The notes below the pieces were generated by a model. It was not told the origin of the DNA. It saw nothing but the letters and a program-made list of their open reading frames with translations, and made no database searches. From Chitinophagaceae bacterium (lineage in GTDB: Bacteria > Bacteroidota > Bacteroidia > Chitinophagales > Chitinophagaceae): 64,000 nt of DNA. Where the stretch lies: assembly GCA_947488765.1 (NCBI GenBank), contig CANLAE010000006.1, positions 62,001 to 126,000 of the forward strand, in the 5' to 3' direction. This document shows, piece after piece, positions 52,373-60,438 of the stretch (positions within the stretch are counted from its first letter, which is position 1; each line of letters begins with the position of its first letter). A program made the translations under genes and the position numbers.

Positions 52373-53917
52373 TTATTTGCCTTTTAAATTTGGATGAGGA
52401 GCTGGAACCACATTAGGTCCTTCTTCTGCTGTAAACTGAACATCTACAGTATTTGGATCTCCTTCTTGACCATAAGTAAAAATAAATCTGTTTTCAGCAA
52501 TACCTTGTTTTTCTACTAAGTACTTAATTACAGCATTTACTTTTTCCCAACTAGCTTGTTGAGCTTTTTTGTCTGTTGCACCATATCCAATTACTTTAAC
52601 TCTGCTATTTGGATTGTTTTTCATTTTTTGCGCAATTGAAGCCAACAAATCCTGAGCTACTTTATCCAATTTAGAGTTGTTTTTTCCTTTAAATTGAATA
52701 CTTGGCAATTCACCTAAATTTGGATCTAAAGAAGGCTTTGTTAATTTTGTTGCAAGTTCTTCTTTTAACTTAGAAACTTCATCCTTCATTTCCTTGCAAC
52801 ATGCAGGATCTGGACAAGTACCAACACCTTCGTTATTTACAGGGAAACATTTTTGACTAGTCAACATTTCTTTATCCTTAAAATCAGGAACCCCATCTCC
52901 ATCTGTATCTAATGCACGACCATGAGTATCTACTTTTGCTCCAGCAGGCGTATTTGGTTCTAAGTCAAATTGATCAGTAACACCATCGCCATCTTTGTCA
53001 TCCAATTTAACCTTTGGCATCTTCATATGCTGCGGCTTGTTCACTTCATTATAGATATAGTTATTTGGATTAATCCAATACAGTGGCTGAACCCTCTTGG
53101 ATGAATTGCCCATATTTATATTTAATCTTAAAGAAGTATAAGAATAGTAGTCATTACTGTTACCTGATTTAAATCCATCTGCATAGTCATAACCTGGAGA
53201 AGTTAATGAAACTTTATTCTCAAATCCGACATTTATTTTGTTATTAATTTTGTAAGCAACCCCTGCACCAAAATTTACAGTAGGCATAACCGACCAACCT
53301 TTCCTGCCATTAACTGTTACGCCACCTACTGTTGTAATAATACCCTTTTGGTCATTATTTTCACCAATTCCGTAAAATATTCTTTCCCCTCTAGTTCCAC
53401 CATAATCAACTTTCACCTGAGTTGCAATCAATGAAGTACCACCTAAAATGTAAAAATTAAACTTCGGGTTGCCTCTGTAAAAGCCTAGAGTGTTCAAAGA
53501 AGCAATCACATCAATACCAAGGTGATGAGTTTGTGACTTATAAGCTTTTTGCCCGATAACAGAATCATATTTTGTAGTAGGTGCACCTGAGTTAAAACTA
53601 CCAATATATTGTGCTCTTAATGAAAAAATATGCCCTAATGCTTTTCTGGCAGATAAGGATCCACCGAATCCAACTTTGGATTTCACATCACCATAAATTC
53701 TAGAAACTCCTGCAGCAAAACCCAATTCCCATTGATCTCTAGGCTTTGCAGGATAAGGATAATTGTTATTCAAAAACTCATTATGCTGAGGCATACGCTT
53801 TGCAGGTATTTTTGAACTGTCTTTCCAGTCCCAACCCCAATCATTAACTTGTGCAATTCCTGATGATTGTAGTATTACAACCAAGAACGCAAATAAAAGA
53901 TACTTTTTTGTTGACAT
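52373..53917 (-). CDS. OmpA-family outer-membrane protein with calcium-binding repeats
   Basis: The 514-residue protein has a signal peptide (MSTKKYLLFAFLVVILQSSGIAQ), a barrel-like N-terminal half (GFAAGVSRIYGDVKSKVGFGGSLSARKALGHIFSLRAQYIGSF ...), two thrombospondin type 3-like acidic repeats (DKDGDGVTDQFDLEPNTPAG; DTDGDGVPDFKDKE) likely to bind calcium, a Cys-rich linker (CFPVNNEGVGTCPDPACCKE) and a C-terminal OmpA peptidoglycan-binding domain (LLASIAQKMKNNPNSRVKVIGYG...NRFIFTYGQEGD). It probably ties the outer membrane to the wall, as PorF-like and PorE-like proteins do. The canonical OmpA Asp/Arg pair is not obvious, so wall binding is probable rather than certain. Confidence 0.9.
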   Translation of the reverse strand: MSTKKYLLFAFLVVILQSSGIAQVNDWGWDWKDSSKIPAKRMPQHNEFLNNNYPYPAKPRDQWELGFAAGVSRIYGDVKSKVGFGGSLSARKALGHIFSLRAQYIGSFNSGAPTTKYDSVIGQKAYKSQTHHLGIDVIASLNTLGFYRGNPKFNFYILGGTSLIATQVKVDYGGTRGERIFYGIGENNDQKGIITTVGGVTVNGRKGWSVMPTVNFGAGVAYKINNKINVGFENKVSLTSPGYDYADGFKSGNSNDYYSYTSLRLNINMGNSSKRVQPLYWINPNNYIYNEVNKPQHMKMPKVKLDDKDGDGVTDQFDLEPNTPAGAKVDTHGRALDTDGDGVPDFKDKEMLTSQKCFPVNNEGVGTCPDPACCKEMKDEVSKLKEELATKLTKPSLDPNLGELPSIQFKGKNNSKLDKVAQDLLASIAQKMKNNPNSRVKVIGYGATDKKAQQASWEKVNAVIKYLVEKQGIAENRFIFTYGQEGDPNTVDVQFTAEEGPNVVPAPHPNLKGK

Positions 53918-53966
53918 AAACGTAATTTAAGTGAATATTTATTTTAAAATTTATAAAATCTTTGAA

Positions 53967-53974
53967 CAAAAATA
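53967..53974 (-). promoter_or_regulatory. Candidate -7 box of the OmpA-family gene
   Basis: On the minus strand TATTTTTG fits TAnnTTTG, about 50 bases upstream of the start codon at 53917. A good TTG at the expected distance is ambiguous because the region is full of TTTG. Confidence 0.4.
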
Positions 53975-54054
53975 ATTAAAAAAGCAAATCAAACCGCAAA
54001 TAATTACCAATAGTTACTAATTATTTCATTTTGACAATTTATTTATAAAAAATG

Positions 54055-54096
54055 TTGCACCATTACTTTTATTTATTAAAAGTATATTGCACCATT
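54055..54096 (+). promoter_or_regulatory. Direct repeat flanking a palindrome upstream of polyprenyl synthase
   Basis: TTGCACCATT occurs at 54055-54064 and again at 54087-54096, 32 bp apart (about three helical turns). Between them lies a perfect inverted repeat ACTTTTA-TTTAT-TAAAAGT (54065-54083). The second copy overlaps TATATTGC, a possible -7 box, 14-21 bp before the start codon at 54104. An operator is plausible; no regulator is identified. Confidence 0.4.
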
Positions 54097-54103
54097 CTAA
54101 AAA

Positions 54104-55066
54104 ATGAACTTAACAAAAAAAATATTAGCGGAAGAACTAAAGCAATTTGAAGTACACTTCAGAGATGCAGTTAAAAGCAGGGTTGCATTGTTAGACAGAA
54201 TTATGCAATATATTGTCAAAAGAAAAGGCAAGCAGTTGAGACCAATGTTTGTGTTGTTAAGTGCAAAATTAGGTGGCAGTATAAATGAAACTACATATAG
54301 AGCTGCATCCTTAGTTGAACTATTACACACTGCTACTTTGGTTCACGATGACGTTGTAGATGATGCTATGGAAAGAAGAGGTTACTTTTCAATCAATGCC
54401 TTATGGAAAAATAAAATTGCAGTATTAGTAGGCGATTATCTTCTATCAAAAGGGCTTCTACTTTCATTAAACAACAAAGATTTTAAAGTACTTCAAATAC
54501 TATCAACTGCCGTAAAAGAAATGAGTGAGGGTGAATTATTGCAAATGGAAAAATCACGAAAACTTAACTTAGACGAGGCTGTTTATTATGAAATAATCAA
54601 AGGGAAAACGGCATCATTACTGGCTTCTTCCTGTGCTGCTGGAGCTTCTTCAACTTTTGAAGACGATACATTAATCGAAAAAATTCGCTTATTTGGCGAA
54701 AAAACAGGAATGGCTTTTCAAATTAAAGATGATCTATTTGACTATGGAAATGCTGATATTGGCAAACCAACCGGAAATGATATCCAGGAAAAAAAATTAA
54801 CCCTACCGCTTATTTACACCTTGAACAAATGTGATGCTGCTACAAAAAAGAAACTCATTTACATTATCAAAAATGAAAATACTAATAAAGCCAAAGTACA
54901 AATTGTAATTGATACCGTAAAGCAAACAGGGGGTATTGATTATGCCACCAATAAAATGTTAGCATACCGAGACGAAGCTTTAAATTTATTATATGAGTTT
55001 CCTAAAAACGATGTAAGAGATGCCCTTGAGGAATTAGTACGATACACAACAGACAGGATTTATTAA
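54104..55066 (+). CDS. ispB: Polyprenyl diphosphate synthase
   Basis: The 320-residue trans-prenyltransferase has GKQLRPMFVLLSAKLGG, the first aspartate-rich motif LVHDDVVDDAMERRG (DDxxD) and the second, FQIKDDLFDYGN (DDxxD), plus GKTASLLASSCAAGA. It elongates farnesyl or geranyl diphosphate; in Bacteroidota the product is usually the menaquinone side chain. Chain length cannot be set from the motif alone. It lies 111 bp upstream of recJ on the same strand. A direct repeat and palindrome just before its start may regulate it. Confidence 0.93.
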   Translation: MNLTKKILAEELKQFEVHFRDAVKSRVALLDRIMQYIVKRKGKQLRPMFVLLSAKLGGSINETTYRAASLVELLHTATLVHDDVVDDAMERRGYFSINALWKNKIAVLVGDYLLSKGLLLSLNNKDFKVLQILSTAVKEMSEGELLQMEKSRKLNLDEAVYYEIIKGKTASLLASSCAAGASSTFEDDTLIEKIRLFGEKTGMAFQIKDDLFDYGNADIGKPTGNDIQEKKLTLPLIYTLNKCDAATKKKLIYIIKNENTNKAKVQIVIDTVKQTGGIDYATNKMLAYRDEALNLLYEFPKNDVRDALEELVRYTTDRIY

Positions 55067-55133
55067 AATTTACTTGTTTTAAAATAAATTTAATATATTT
55101 ATTTCTATAGTTGGTTGATGTTCAAATTAAATA

Positions 55134-55158
55134 ATAACAAGAAATTTTTTCTTGTTAT
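55134..55158. promoter_or_regulatory. Perfect 11-bp palindrome upstream of recJ
   Basis: ATAACAAGAAA-TTT-TTTCTTGTTAT is a 25-base palindrome ending 18 bp before the recJ start. No T run follows it, so it is unlikely to be an ordinary terminator of the preceding gene. It may be an operator or an mRNA hairpin close to the ribosome site. Confidence 0.5.
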
Positions 55159-55176
55159 ATAATTAAAAATCCGCTC

Positions 55177-56874
55177 ATGCAAAAACGTTGGAAAATTTTA
55201 CCATCACATACAACAGCAACAGATGAGCTTCATAATTCCCTAAAAATAAATAAAATTCTTTGTAACATTCTTGTACAAAGAGGCTTGAATGATTTTAATA
55301 AATCAAAAGATTTTTTTCGTCCTCAGCTCAGTGAACTGCATAGCCCTTGGCTGATGAAGGATATGGATAAGGCTGTTGAAAGAATTTTACAAGCAATTGA
55401 CACTAACGAAAAAATTTTGGTTTACGGCGACTATGATGTAGATGGCACAACAAGTGTGGCTTCTATGTTTCAGTTTATACAACAACTTACCAAACAGGTA
55501 GAATTTTATATACCTCATCGTTACAGAGAAGGTTATGGTGTAAGTAAAATGGGCATTGATTATGCCAAAGAAAATGGCTTTTCGCTAATTGTTTCTTTGG
55601 ATTGTGGCATTAAAAGTATTGACCTGATAGCTTACGCAAAAACACTTGATATAGATTTTATTGTTTGCGACCACCATTTACCAGATAATGAATTACCTGA
55701 AGCTGTTGCAATTTTAAATGCCAAACAAGTTGATTGCAATTATCCCTACAAAGAACTTTGTGGTTGTGGAGTTGGTTTCAAACTCATGCAGGCACTTTCA
55801 GAAAAATTACAAATACCTGAAGAATCCTATTTACAATACCTCGATTTAGTTTCTATTGCAATTGCTGCTGATATTGTACCAATTACCGGAGAAAATAGAA
55901 TTTTGGCTTATTATGGTTTGCAACGTGTTAATGAAAACCCAAGCGCCGGAATAAAAGCATTGATGCAACTTGCAGGAGTACAAAAAGTAATGTACATCAC
56001 CAATCTTGTTTTCATAATAGCGCCAAGGGTAAATGCTGCCGGCAGAATGGATGATGCAAAAAAAGCAGTACAACTTTTTATAGAAAAAGATGTAAACAAG
56101 GCAATGGAATTTTCGGAGATGTTGCACAGCGATAATACCGACAGAAAAGAAGCTGATTCAAGCACTACACTAGAAGCACTGGCAATTATTGAAAAAGATG
56201 AAAATAATATAAATAGAAAATCAACTGTTGTTTACCAAGAACATTGGCACAAAGGCGTGGTAGGCATTGTAGCAAGCAGATTAATTGAAACTTATTACAG
56301 ACCAACAATTGTATTAACCAAAAGTGGTGAATACATTGCAGGCAGCGCAAGAAGCGTTGCAGGATTTAATTTATACGAAGCAATTTACGCATGCAAAGAA
56401 CATTTATTGGGTTATGGCGGTCACTTTGCGGCAGCAGGAATGACTTTACTGGAAGAAAACATTGAAGCCTTTAGCAATGCGTTTGAAAAAGTAGTAAGCG
56501 AAACAATTCCTGATGAATTATTGATACCAGAAATTGTAATTGATGCTGAAGTTTCATTGAAAGATTTGACCATGCCATTTTTCAATATTCTCTCACAAAT
56601 GGAGCCATTCGGACCGGGAAATATGAGACCTGTTTTTGTTGCTAAAAAACTAATAGATACCGGTTTTAGTAAAGTTGTGAAAGAACAACATTTGCGTTTT
56701 TCTGTAAAACAAAATGATATTCACTTTACCGGTATCGGTTTTGGAATGGCAGACAAATATGCTTTGATGCAAAACAATCAGTTGGTAGATATTGTTTTTA
56801 CGCTTGACCTCAATGAATTTAACGGGCAGCAAAATTTGCAGATGAAAGTAATTGACATGAAATTGAGCGAATAA
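55177..56874 (+). CDS. recJ: Single-stranded-DNA-specific exonuclease RecJ
   Basis: The 565-residue nuclease has the DHH-family motifs: VYGDYDVDGTTSVA (motif I), SLDCGIKSIDL (II), VCDHHLPDNELPEAVAILNAKQ (III, DHH), CGCGVGFKLMQAL (IV), APRVNAAGRMDDAKKAV, and the DHHA1 domain HWHKGVVGIVASRLIE with GGHFAAAGMTL. The C-terminal OB-fold follows (FFNILSQMEPFGPGNMRPVF). It degrades single-stranded DNA 5' to 3' in recombination and mismatch repair. The length is typical. It converges with htpG across a shared hairpin. Confidence 0.97.
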   Translation: MQKRWKILPSHTTATDELHNSLKINKILCNILVQRGLNDFNKSKDFFRPQLSELHSPWLMKDMDKAVERILQAIDTNEKILVYGDYDVDGTTSVASMFQFIQQLTKQVEFYIPHRYREGYGVSKMGIDYAKENGFSLIVSLDCGIKSIDLIAYAKTLDIDFIVCDHHLPDNELPEAVAILNAKQVDCNYPYKELCGCGVGFKLMQALSEKLQIPEESYLQYLDLVSIAIAADIVPITGENRILAYYGLQRVNENPSAGIKALMQLAGVQKVMYITNLVFIIAPRVNAAGRMDDAKKAVQLFIEKDVNKAMEFSEMLHSDNTDRKEADSSTTLEALAIIEKDENNINRKSTVVYQEHWHKGVVGIVASRLIETYYRPTIVLTKSGEYIAGSARSVAGFNLYEAIYACKEHLLGYGGHFAAAGMTLLEENIEAFSNAFEKVVSETIPDELLIPEIVIDAEVSLKDLTMPFFNILSQMEPFGPGNMRPVFVAKKLIDTGFSKVVKEQHLRFSVKQNDIHFTGIGFGMADKYALMQNNQLVDIVFTLDLNEFNGQQNLQMKVIDMKLSE

Positions 56875-56906
56875 AAAAAGGATGAAAACTATTGTCTTCA
56901 TCCTTT
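56870..56906 (-). terminator. Intrinsic terminator of htpG, overlapping the recJ stop
   Basis: AAAGGATGAA pairs with TTCATCCTTT over a ten-base loop. Minus-strand transcripts leave it through seven T, which include the recJ stop codon region; the plus-strand T tract is short. Confidence 0.8.
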
Positions 56907-56928
56907 GTAAATATATACTTTTTTACTC

Positions 56929-58770
56929 CTATACTTCCATCAAAGAAACACTTCTGTTAATAAAACTTGTCAACTCCGCTCCTTTCAATAATCCTTGAGA
57001 AAGCAAAGCTAAGTCAGCTAAATTTCTAATTTGTTTACTTTGTAAATCAACATTGGATTCTTTCAATAATGTTTGATAAATAGGGTGATTGCCATTTATA
57101 GTTAAAGTAACTTCATCTGACATTTGTGCATAAAACGCAGTCATACCGCCACCTGCAGCGCCCATGTCTTTCATTCTGCGCATAAACTCAGGTCTTGTTG
57201 CAACAACAGGCGCAGCTTCTTTGCTTAATCCTTTTACTTCAATTGTTACATGCAAATCGCTAATTGGAAATTCAAACATCTTTTTCAAATTTTCAGTTTC
57301 TTCTTTGCTCAAAACACTTTCAGCACCTTCTTGTTTGTCGATTAAATTATCTACAATATCTGCATCAACACGAACGAAAGTGGTATTCTCCCATTTCATT
57401 TCCATATTATTGATGAAAGCCGCATCTACCAAGGTTTCCATCTTCACAACAACATATCCTTTTGCAACAGCTGCTTGTATGTAAGCATCTTGCTGTACAG
57501 GATTGGTTGTGTAAATAACTACTTGTTTGCCTTCTTTATTTTTTTGTAAAACTTCTGTTGCTGTTTTGTATTCTTCTACTGTATGAAACTTTCCGGCAGT
57601 ATCTTCCATTACCAAAAATTTGTTGGCTTTGTCCAAAAATTTATCGTCGGTCATCATACCATATTTCACAAACAAACCAAGACTTTCCCATTTTGCTTCA
57701 AACTCTGTTCTTTCATTTTTGAAAATCTCTTCTAGTTTATCAGCAACTTTTTTGGTAATGTGTGCATTGATTTTTCTAACATTCGGATCGCCTTGTAAGT
57801 AGCTACGGCTTACATTTAACGGGATATCCGGACTATCAATAACACCTTGTAACAACATCAAAAATTCGGGAACAATTTCTTTTACTTCATCCGTTACAAA
57901 AACTTGATTGCTGTATAACTGAATTTTATCTTTTTGAATTTCGTGGCTTTGTTTAATTTTCGGGAAATATAAAATACCCGTTAAATTAAAAGGATAATCT
58001 ACGTTCAAATGAATCCAAAACAAAGGAGTTTCATTAAATGGATACAACTCTTTGTAAAATTTTTCGTAGTCTTCTTTGGTTAAATCGCTTGGTTTTTTAA
58101 CCCAGATAGGATTGGTATTGTTGATTGATTTTTCCGCTTCCTCTTTTTTCTTTTCTTCAGCAACGTCTGTAAAATAAATTGGAATAGGCAAAAATTTACA
58201 GAACTTTTCTAAAACAGATTTTACTTTATGCGCCTCTAAAAAATCTTTACTTTCTTCATTAATGTGTAAAATAATTTTAGTCCCTCTTTCCTTTTTTTCT
58301 ACTTCATACAATTCAAACTCAGGGCTTCCATCGCAGCTCCAATATACTGTAGCAGCAGTGTTATCATGGCTTTGTGTAATTACTTCAACTTTTTCTGCCA
58401 CCATAAATGCACTGTAAAAACCCAATCCAAAATGCCCGATAATGCTGGCATCTTTATACTTTTCTACAAATTCTTCGGCACCGCTGAAAGCTACTTGATT
58501 CAAGTATTTATCTACTTCTTCTTTGGTCATTCCAACGCCCTTGTCTATAAAACTCAATGTTTTTTCTTTGGTATCCAACACTACATCAATTCGCAATTCA
58601 CCCAGCTCCCTTTTCACTTCACCAAGTGAAGAGAGGGTTTTAACTTTTTGACTTGCATCGGTTGCATTACTAATTAATTCACGTAAAAAAATGTCGTGTT
58701 CGCTGTAAAGAAATTTTTTAATAATTGGAAAAATGTTCTCGGTATGTACCCTGATTTGTCCTTTTTGCAT
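56929..58770 (-). CDS. htpG: Molecular chaperone HtpG (Hsp90)
   Basis: The 613-residue protein begins MQKGQIRVHTENIFPIIKKFLYSEHDIFLRELISNATDASQK, the Hsp90 ATP-site opening with the catalytic Glu and Asn. Further nucleotide-pocket motifs are IDKGVGMTKEEVDKYL and IGHFGLGFYSAFMVA, and the middle domain has DSPDIPLNVSRSYLQGD with the Arg that contacts ATP. The C-terminal dimer region is present. It is slightly shorter than E. coli HtpG (624). It refolds and remodels cytoplasmic client proteins, typically under heat stress. No obvious heat-shock promoter or CIRCE element was seen in front of it. Confidence 0.97.
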   Translation of the reverse strand: MQKGQIRVHTENIFPIIKKFLYSEHDIFLRELISNATDASQKVKTLSSLGEVKRELGELRIDVVLDTKEKTLSFIDKGVGMTKEEVDKYLNQVAFSGAEEFVEKYKDASIIGHFGLGFYSAFMVAEKVEVITQSHDNTAATVYWSCDGSPEFELYEVEKKERGTKIILHINEESKDFLEAHKVKSVLEKFCKFLPIPIYFTDVAEEKKKEEAEKSINNTNPIWVKKPSDLTKEDYEKFYKELYPFNETPLFWIHLNVDYPFNLTGILYFPKIKQSHEIQKDKIQLYSNQVFVTDEVKEIVPEFLMLLQGVIDSPDIPLNVSRSYLQGDPNVRKINAHITKKVADKLEEIFKNERTEFEAKWESLGLFVKYGMMTDDKFLDKANKFLVMEDTAGKFHTVEEYKTATEVLQKNKEGKQVVIYTTNPVQQDAYIQAAVAKGYVVVKMETLVDAAFINNMEMKWENTTFVRVDADIVDNLIDKQEGAESVLSKEETENLKKMFEFPISDLHVTIEVKGLSKEAAPVVATRPEFMRRMKDMGAAGGGMTAFYAQMSDEVTLTINGNHPIYQTLLKESNVDLQSKQIRNLADLALLSQGLLKGAELTSFINRSVSLMEV

Positions 58771-58901
58771 ATAAATTGTATTTTTTATTTTTTATCGAGC
58801 ATTTGAATCTTTTCTCAACACCTATTGTGTCACACCCTTATACTGTAACAAGTACTTCAGCAATTCTTTGATGATGCTTCATTTGTATTCAAAAGCTGAA
58901 A

Positions 58902-58914
58902 TGTGCGACGCAAC
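58902..58914 (+). repeat. Dispersed intergenic repeat, copy D
   Basis: TGTGCGACGCAAC is an exact copy of the core found at both ends of the 26.8-kb element. It lies in the 286-base gap between htpG and the DUF5689 gene; apart from the DUF5689 terminator, no other feature was found there. Confidence 0.6.
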
Positions 58915-59007
58915 AACAGTTTGGATTTTTTACAACTGTTATTGCATTAATTATTTTCTTAGGGCTTTCAAACAAAATACCAAACCATATTTTGCTGACA
59001 GGATGAC

Positions 59008-59043
59008 AAAAAAAAAGCTGCTTCTTTCGAAACAGCTTTTGTA
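59008..59043 (-). terminator. Intrinsic terminator of the DUF5689 gene
   Basis: AAAAGCTG and CAGCTTTT form an eight-base-pair stem; on the minus strand it runs into nine T. It starts about 15 bp beyond the DUF5689 stop. Confidence 0.85.
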
Positions 59044-59056
59044 GTATTTTTTTTTA

Positions 59057-60403
59057 TTACCTGGAGATCTTAATGTCATCAGGTTCATAAGTACCAGCTG
59101 CACTTGCTGCTGTACCAGCGGGCACTTCATAACGAAATGCAATGTTTATTTTTTGTCCGGCATATGCGGTAAAATTGTAAGGACCAAAAGTGTCAAAAGG
59201 TGTAAATGCTGCTGCAGTTCCAGCAGGCACTGTAGCCAATAAAGTCCAAGTTGCTGTTGCTAAATTGGCACCTGTAAAATTAGTAGAAACATACGCTTTA
59301 AATGTTCCGGCAGTATATCTGCGAGCACAAGTAAATGAATACTTTGGTGCAACGCCTGTAGGTATATTGATATCTGGAGAAATTAACCAACTAGAAATAT
59401 TTGTTGTAGCCATTACTGCCGATGTAAAAGCAGAAACTTTAGGGAAAACGCTTCCACTGAATGCAGCTAAAACATAAGGCACATCACCTTTTTCCTGAAT
59501 ATTTCTCCAACCATTGATTACCAAAGGTGCAGTACCTGTAGCAGCATAGTTATTGAAATCTTCTTCAAACAAATTACATCTTGCGCCAGTAAAAAGAATA
59601 TCGCTTGGATCACGTAAAACCAATTGTTTGGTAGTTCCATAAACAGTATAAACTGCATAGATACTACCATTGCCTCTTGCAGGTTTAGATGCAGCAAAAT
59701 TTGCATAACCACTTGTACGGATAATGATTGCAGCAGCACCACTACAATCATTGATAGTTAGGTTCGCTGAATTTTTATAAGCAGAAGTATCTGCAAATGT
59801 TTTGGTGGTATCTCCTTTTGCAAACTCATAATTATCTAATCGGATTAAGCTACCTAAGTTAACATCTTGCATATCTGTTGTTAACTGGCTTACGGTAACT
59901 AATTTAGGAGTAACAACGTTATTGATAGATCCTCCGGTAACATATTGACTAATTAAACCACTAGGAATTGCTTCTAATGAAGGGCTTCCAGAAACAGTAG
60001 CTTTGATACCTAACTGAATCATTCTGTTGTAATCGCTTAAACAAAGCCCCTTGCAGTTAATAAAAACTCTTCTGCCAACTGGGTACGTAGCATAAAGACT
60101 TCCTGCATCTAATAAGATATTAATAGCTCCTGTACTATCTTGGATGTAAATATTTTTGTACAAATTCCCGCTTTTATCATCAGCAACTACAACACCGGCA
60201 ATTATTTTATCTGTTGTGATTAAATCATAAGCACCAGCAACAGTATGCGTTGCCTTCAAAGCTTTGATGGTTGTATTAGCTGTTATATTTGGATCAGCAG
60301 GAAAAGGCGGTTCGTCAAATTTCTTTTTACAAGAACTAATGATGCTTGACGTTGCAAATACTGCAATCAAGATGGTTGTAGTTAGGATTATTTTGTTCTT
60401 CAT
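59057..60403 (-). CDS. DUF5689 outer-membrane lipoprotein with choice-of-anchor/adhesin-like C-terminus
   Basis: The 448-residue protein has a lipoprotein signal (MKNKIILTTTILIAVFATSSIISSC, Cys at 25). Residues of about 40-250 fit DUF5689, an OB-fold-like domain: IIAGVVVADDKSGNLYKNIYIQDSTGAINILLDAG, VGRRVFINCKGLCLSDYNRMIQLG and a later GNGSIYAVYTVYGTTKQLVLRDPSDI. From about 280 onward a beta-sandwich follows (LFEEDFNNYAATGTAPLVINGWRNIQEKG ... SSWLISPDINIP ... KINIAFRYEV), the jellyroll of choice-of-anchor J or cleaved-adhesin type. It directly follows the TonB receptor gene (35 bp), as a surface ligand-binding partner would. The ligand is unknown; see findings. Confidence 0.87.
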   Translation of the reverse strand: MKNKIILTTTILIAVFATSSIISSCKKKFDEPPFPADPNITANTTIKALKATHTVAGAYDLITTDKIIAGVVVADDKSGNLYKNIYIQDSTGAINILLDAGSLYATYPVGRRVFINCKGLCLSDYNRMIQLGIKATVSGSPSLEAIPSGLISQYVTGGSINNVVTPKLVTVSQLTTDMQDVNLGSLIRLDNYEFAKGDTTKTFADTSAYKNSANLTINDCSGAAAIIIRTSGYANFAASKPARGNGSIYAVYTVYGTTKQLVLRDPSDILFTGARCNLFEEDFNNYAATGTAPLVINGWRNIQEKGDVPYVLAAFSGSVFPKVSAFTSAVMATTNISSWLISPDINIPTGVAPKYSFTCARRYTAGTFKAYVSTNFTGANLATATWTLLATVPAGTAAAFTPFDTFGPYNFTAYAGQKINIAFRYEVPAGTAASAAGTYEPDDIKISR

Positions 60404-60438
60404 TATTAAGTATTAAAAAGTTGATTGTTTAATTTATT

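Noticed and set aside
59190-59477. Plus-strand 95-aa ORF inside the DUF5689 gene, and similar track ORFs elsewhere
   Set aside because: Antisense or out-of-frame shadows of well-supported genes, with no recognisable domains; this applies to nearly all track ORFs below about 110 aa.
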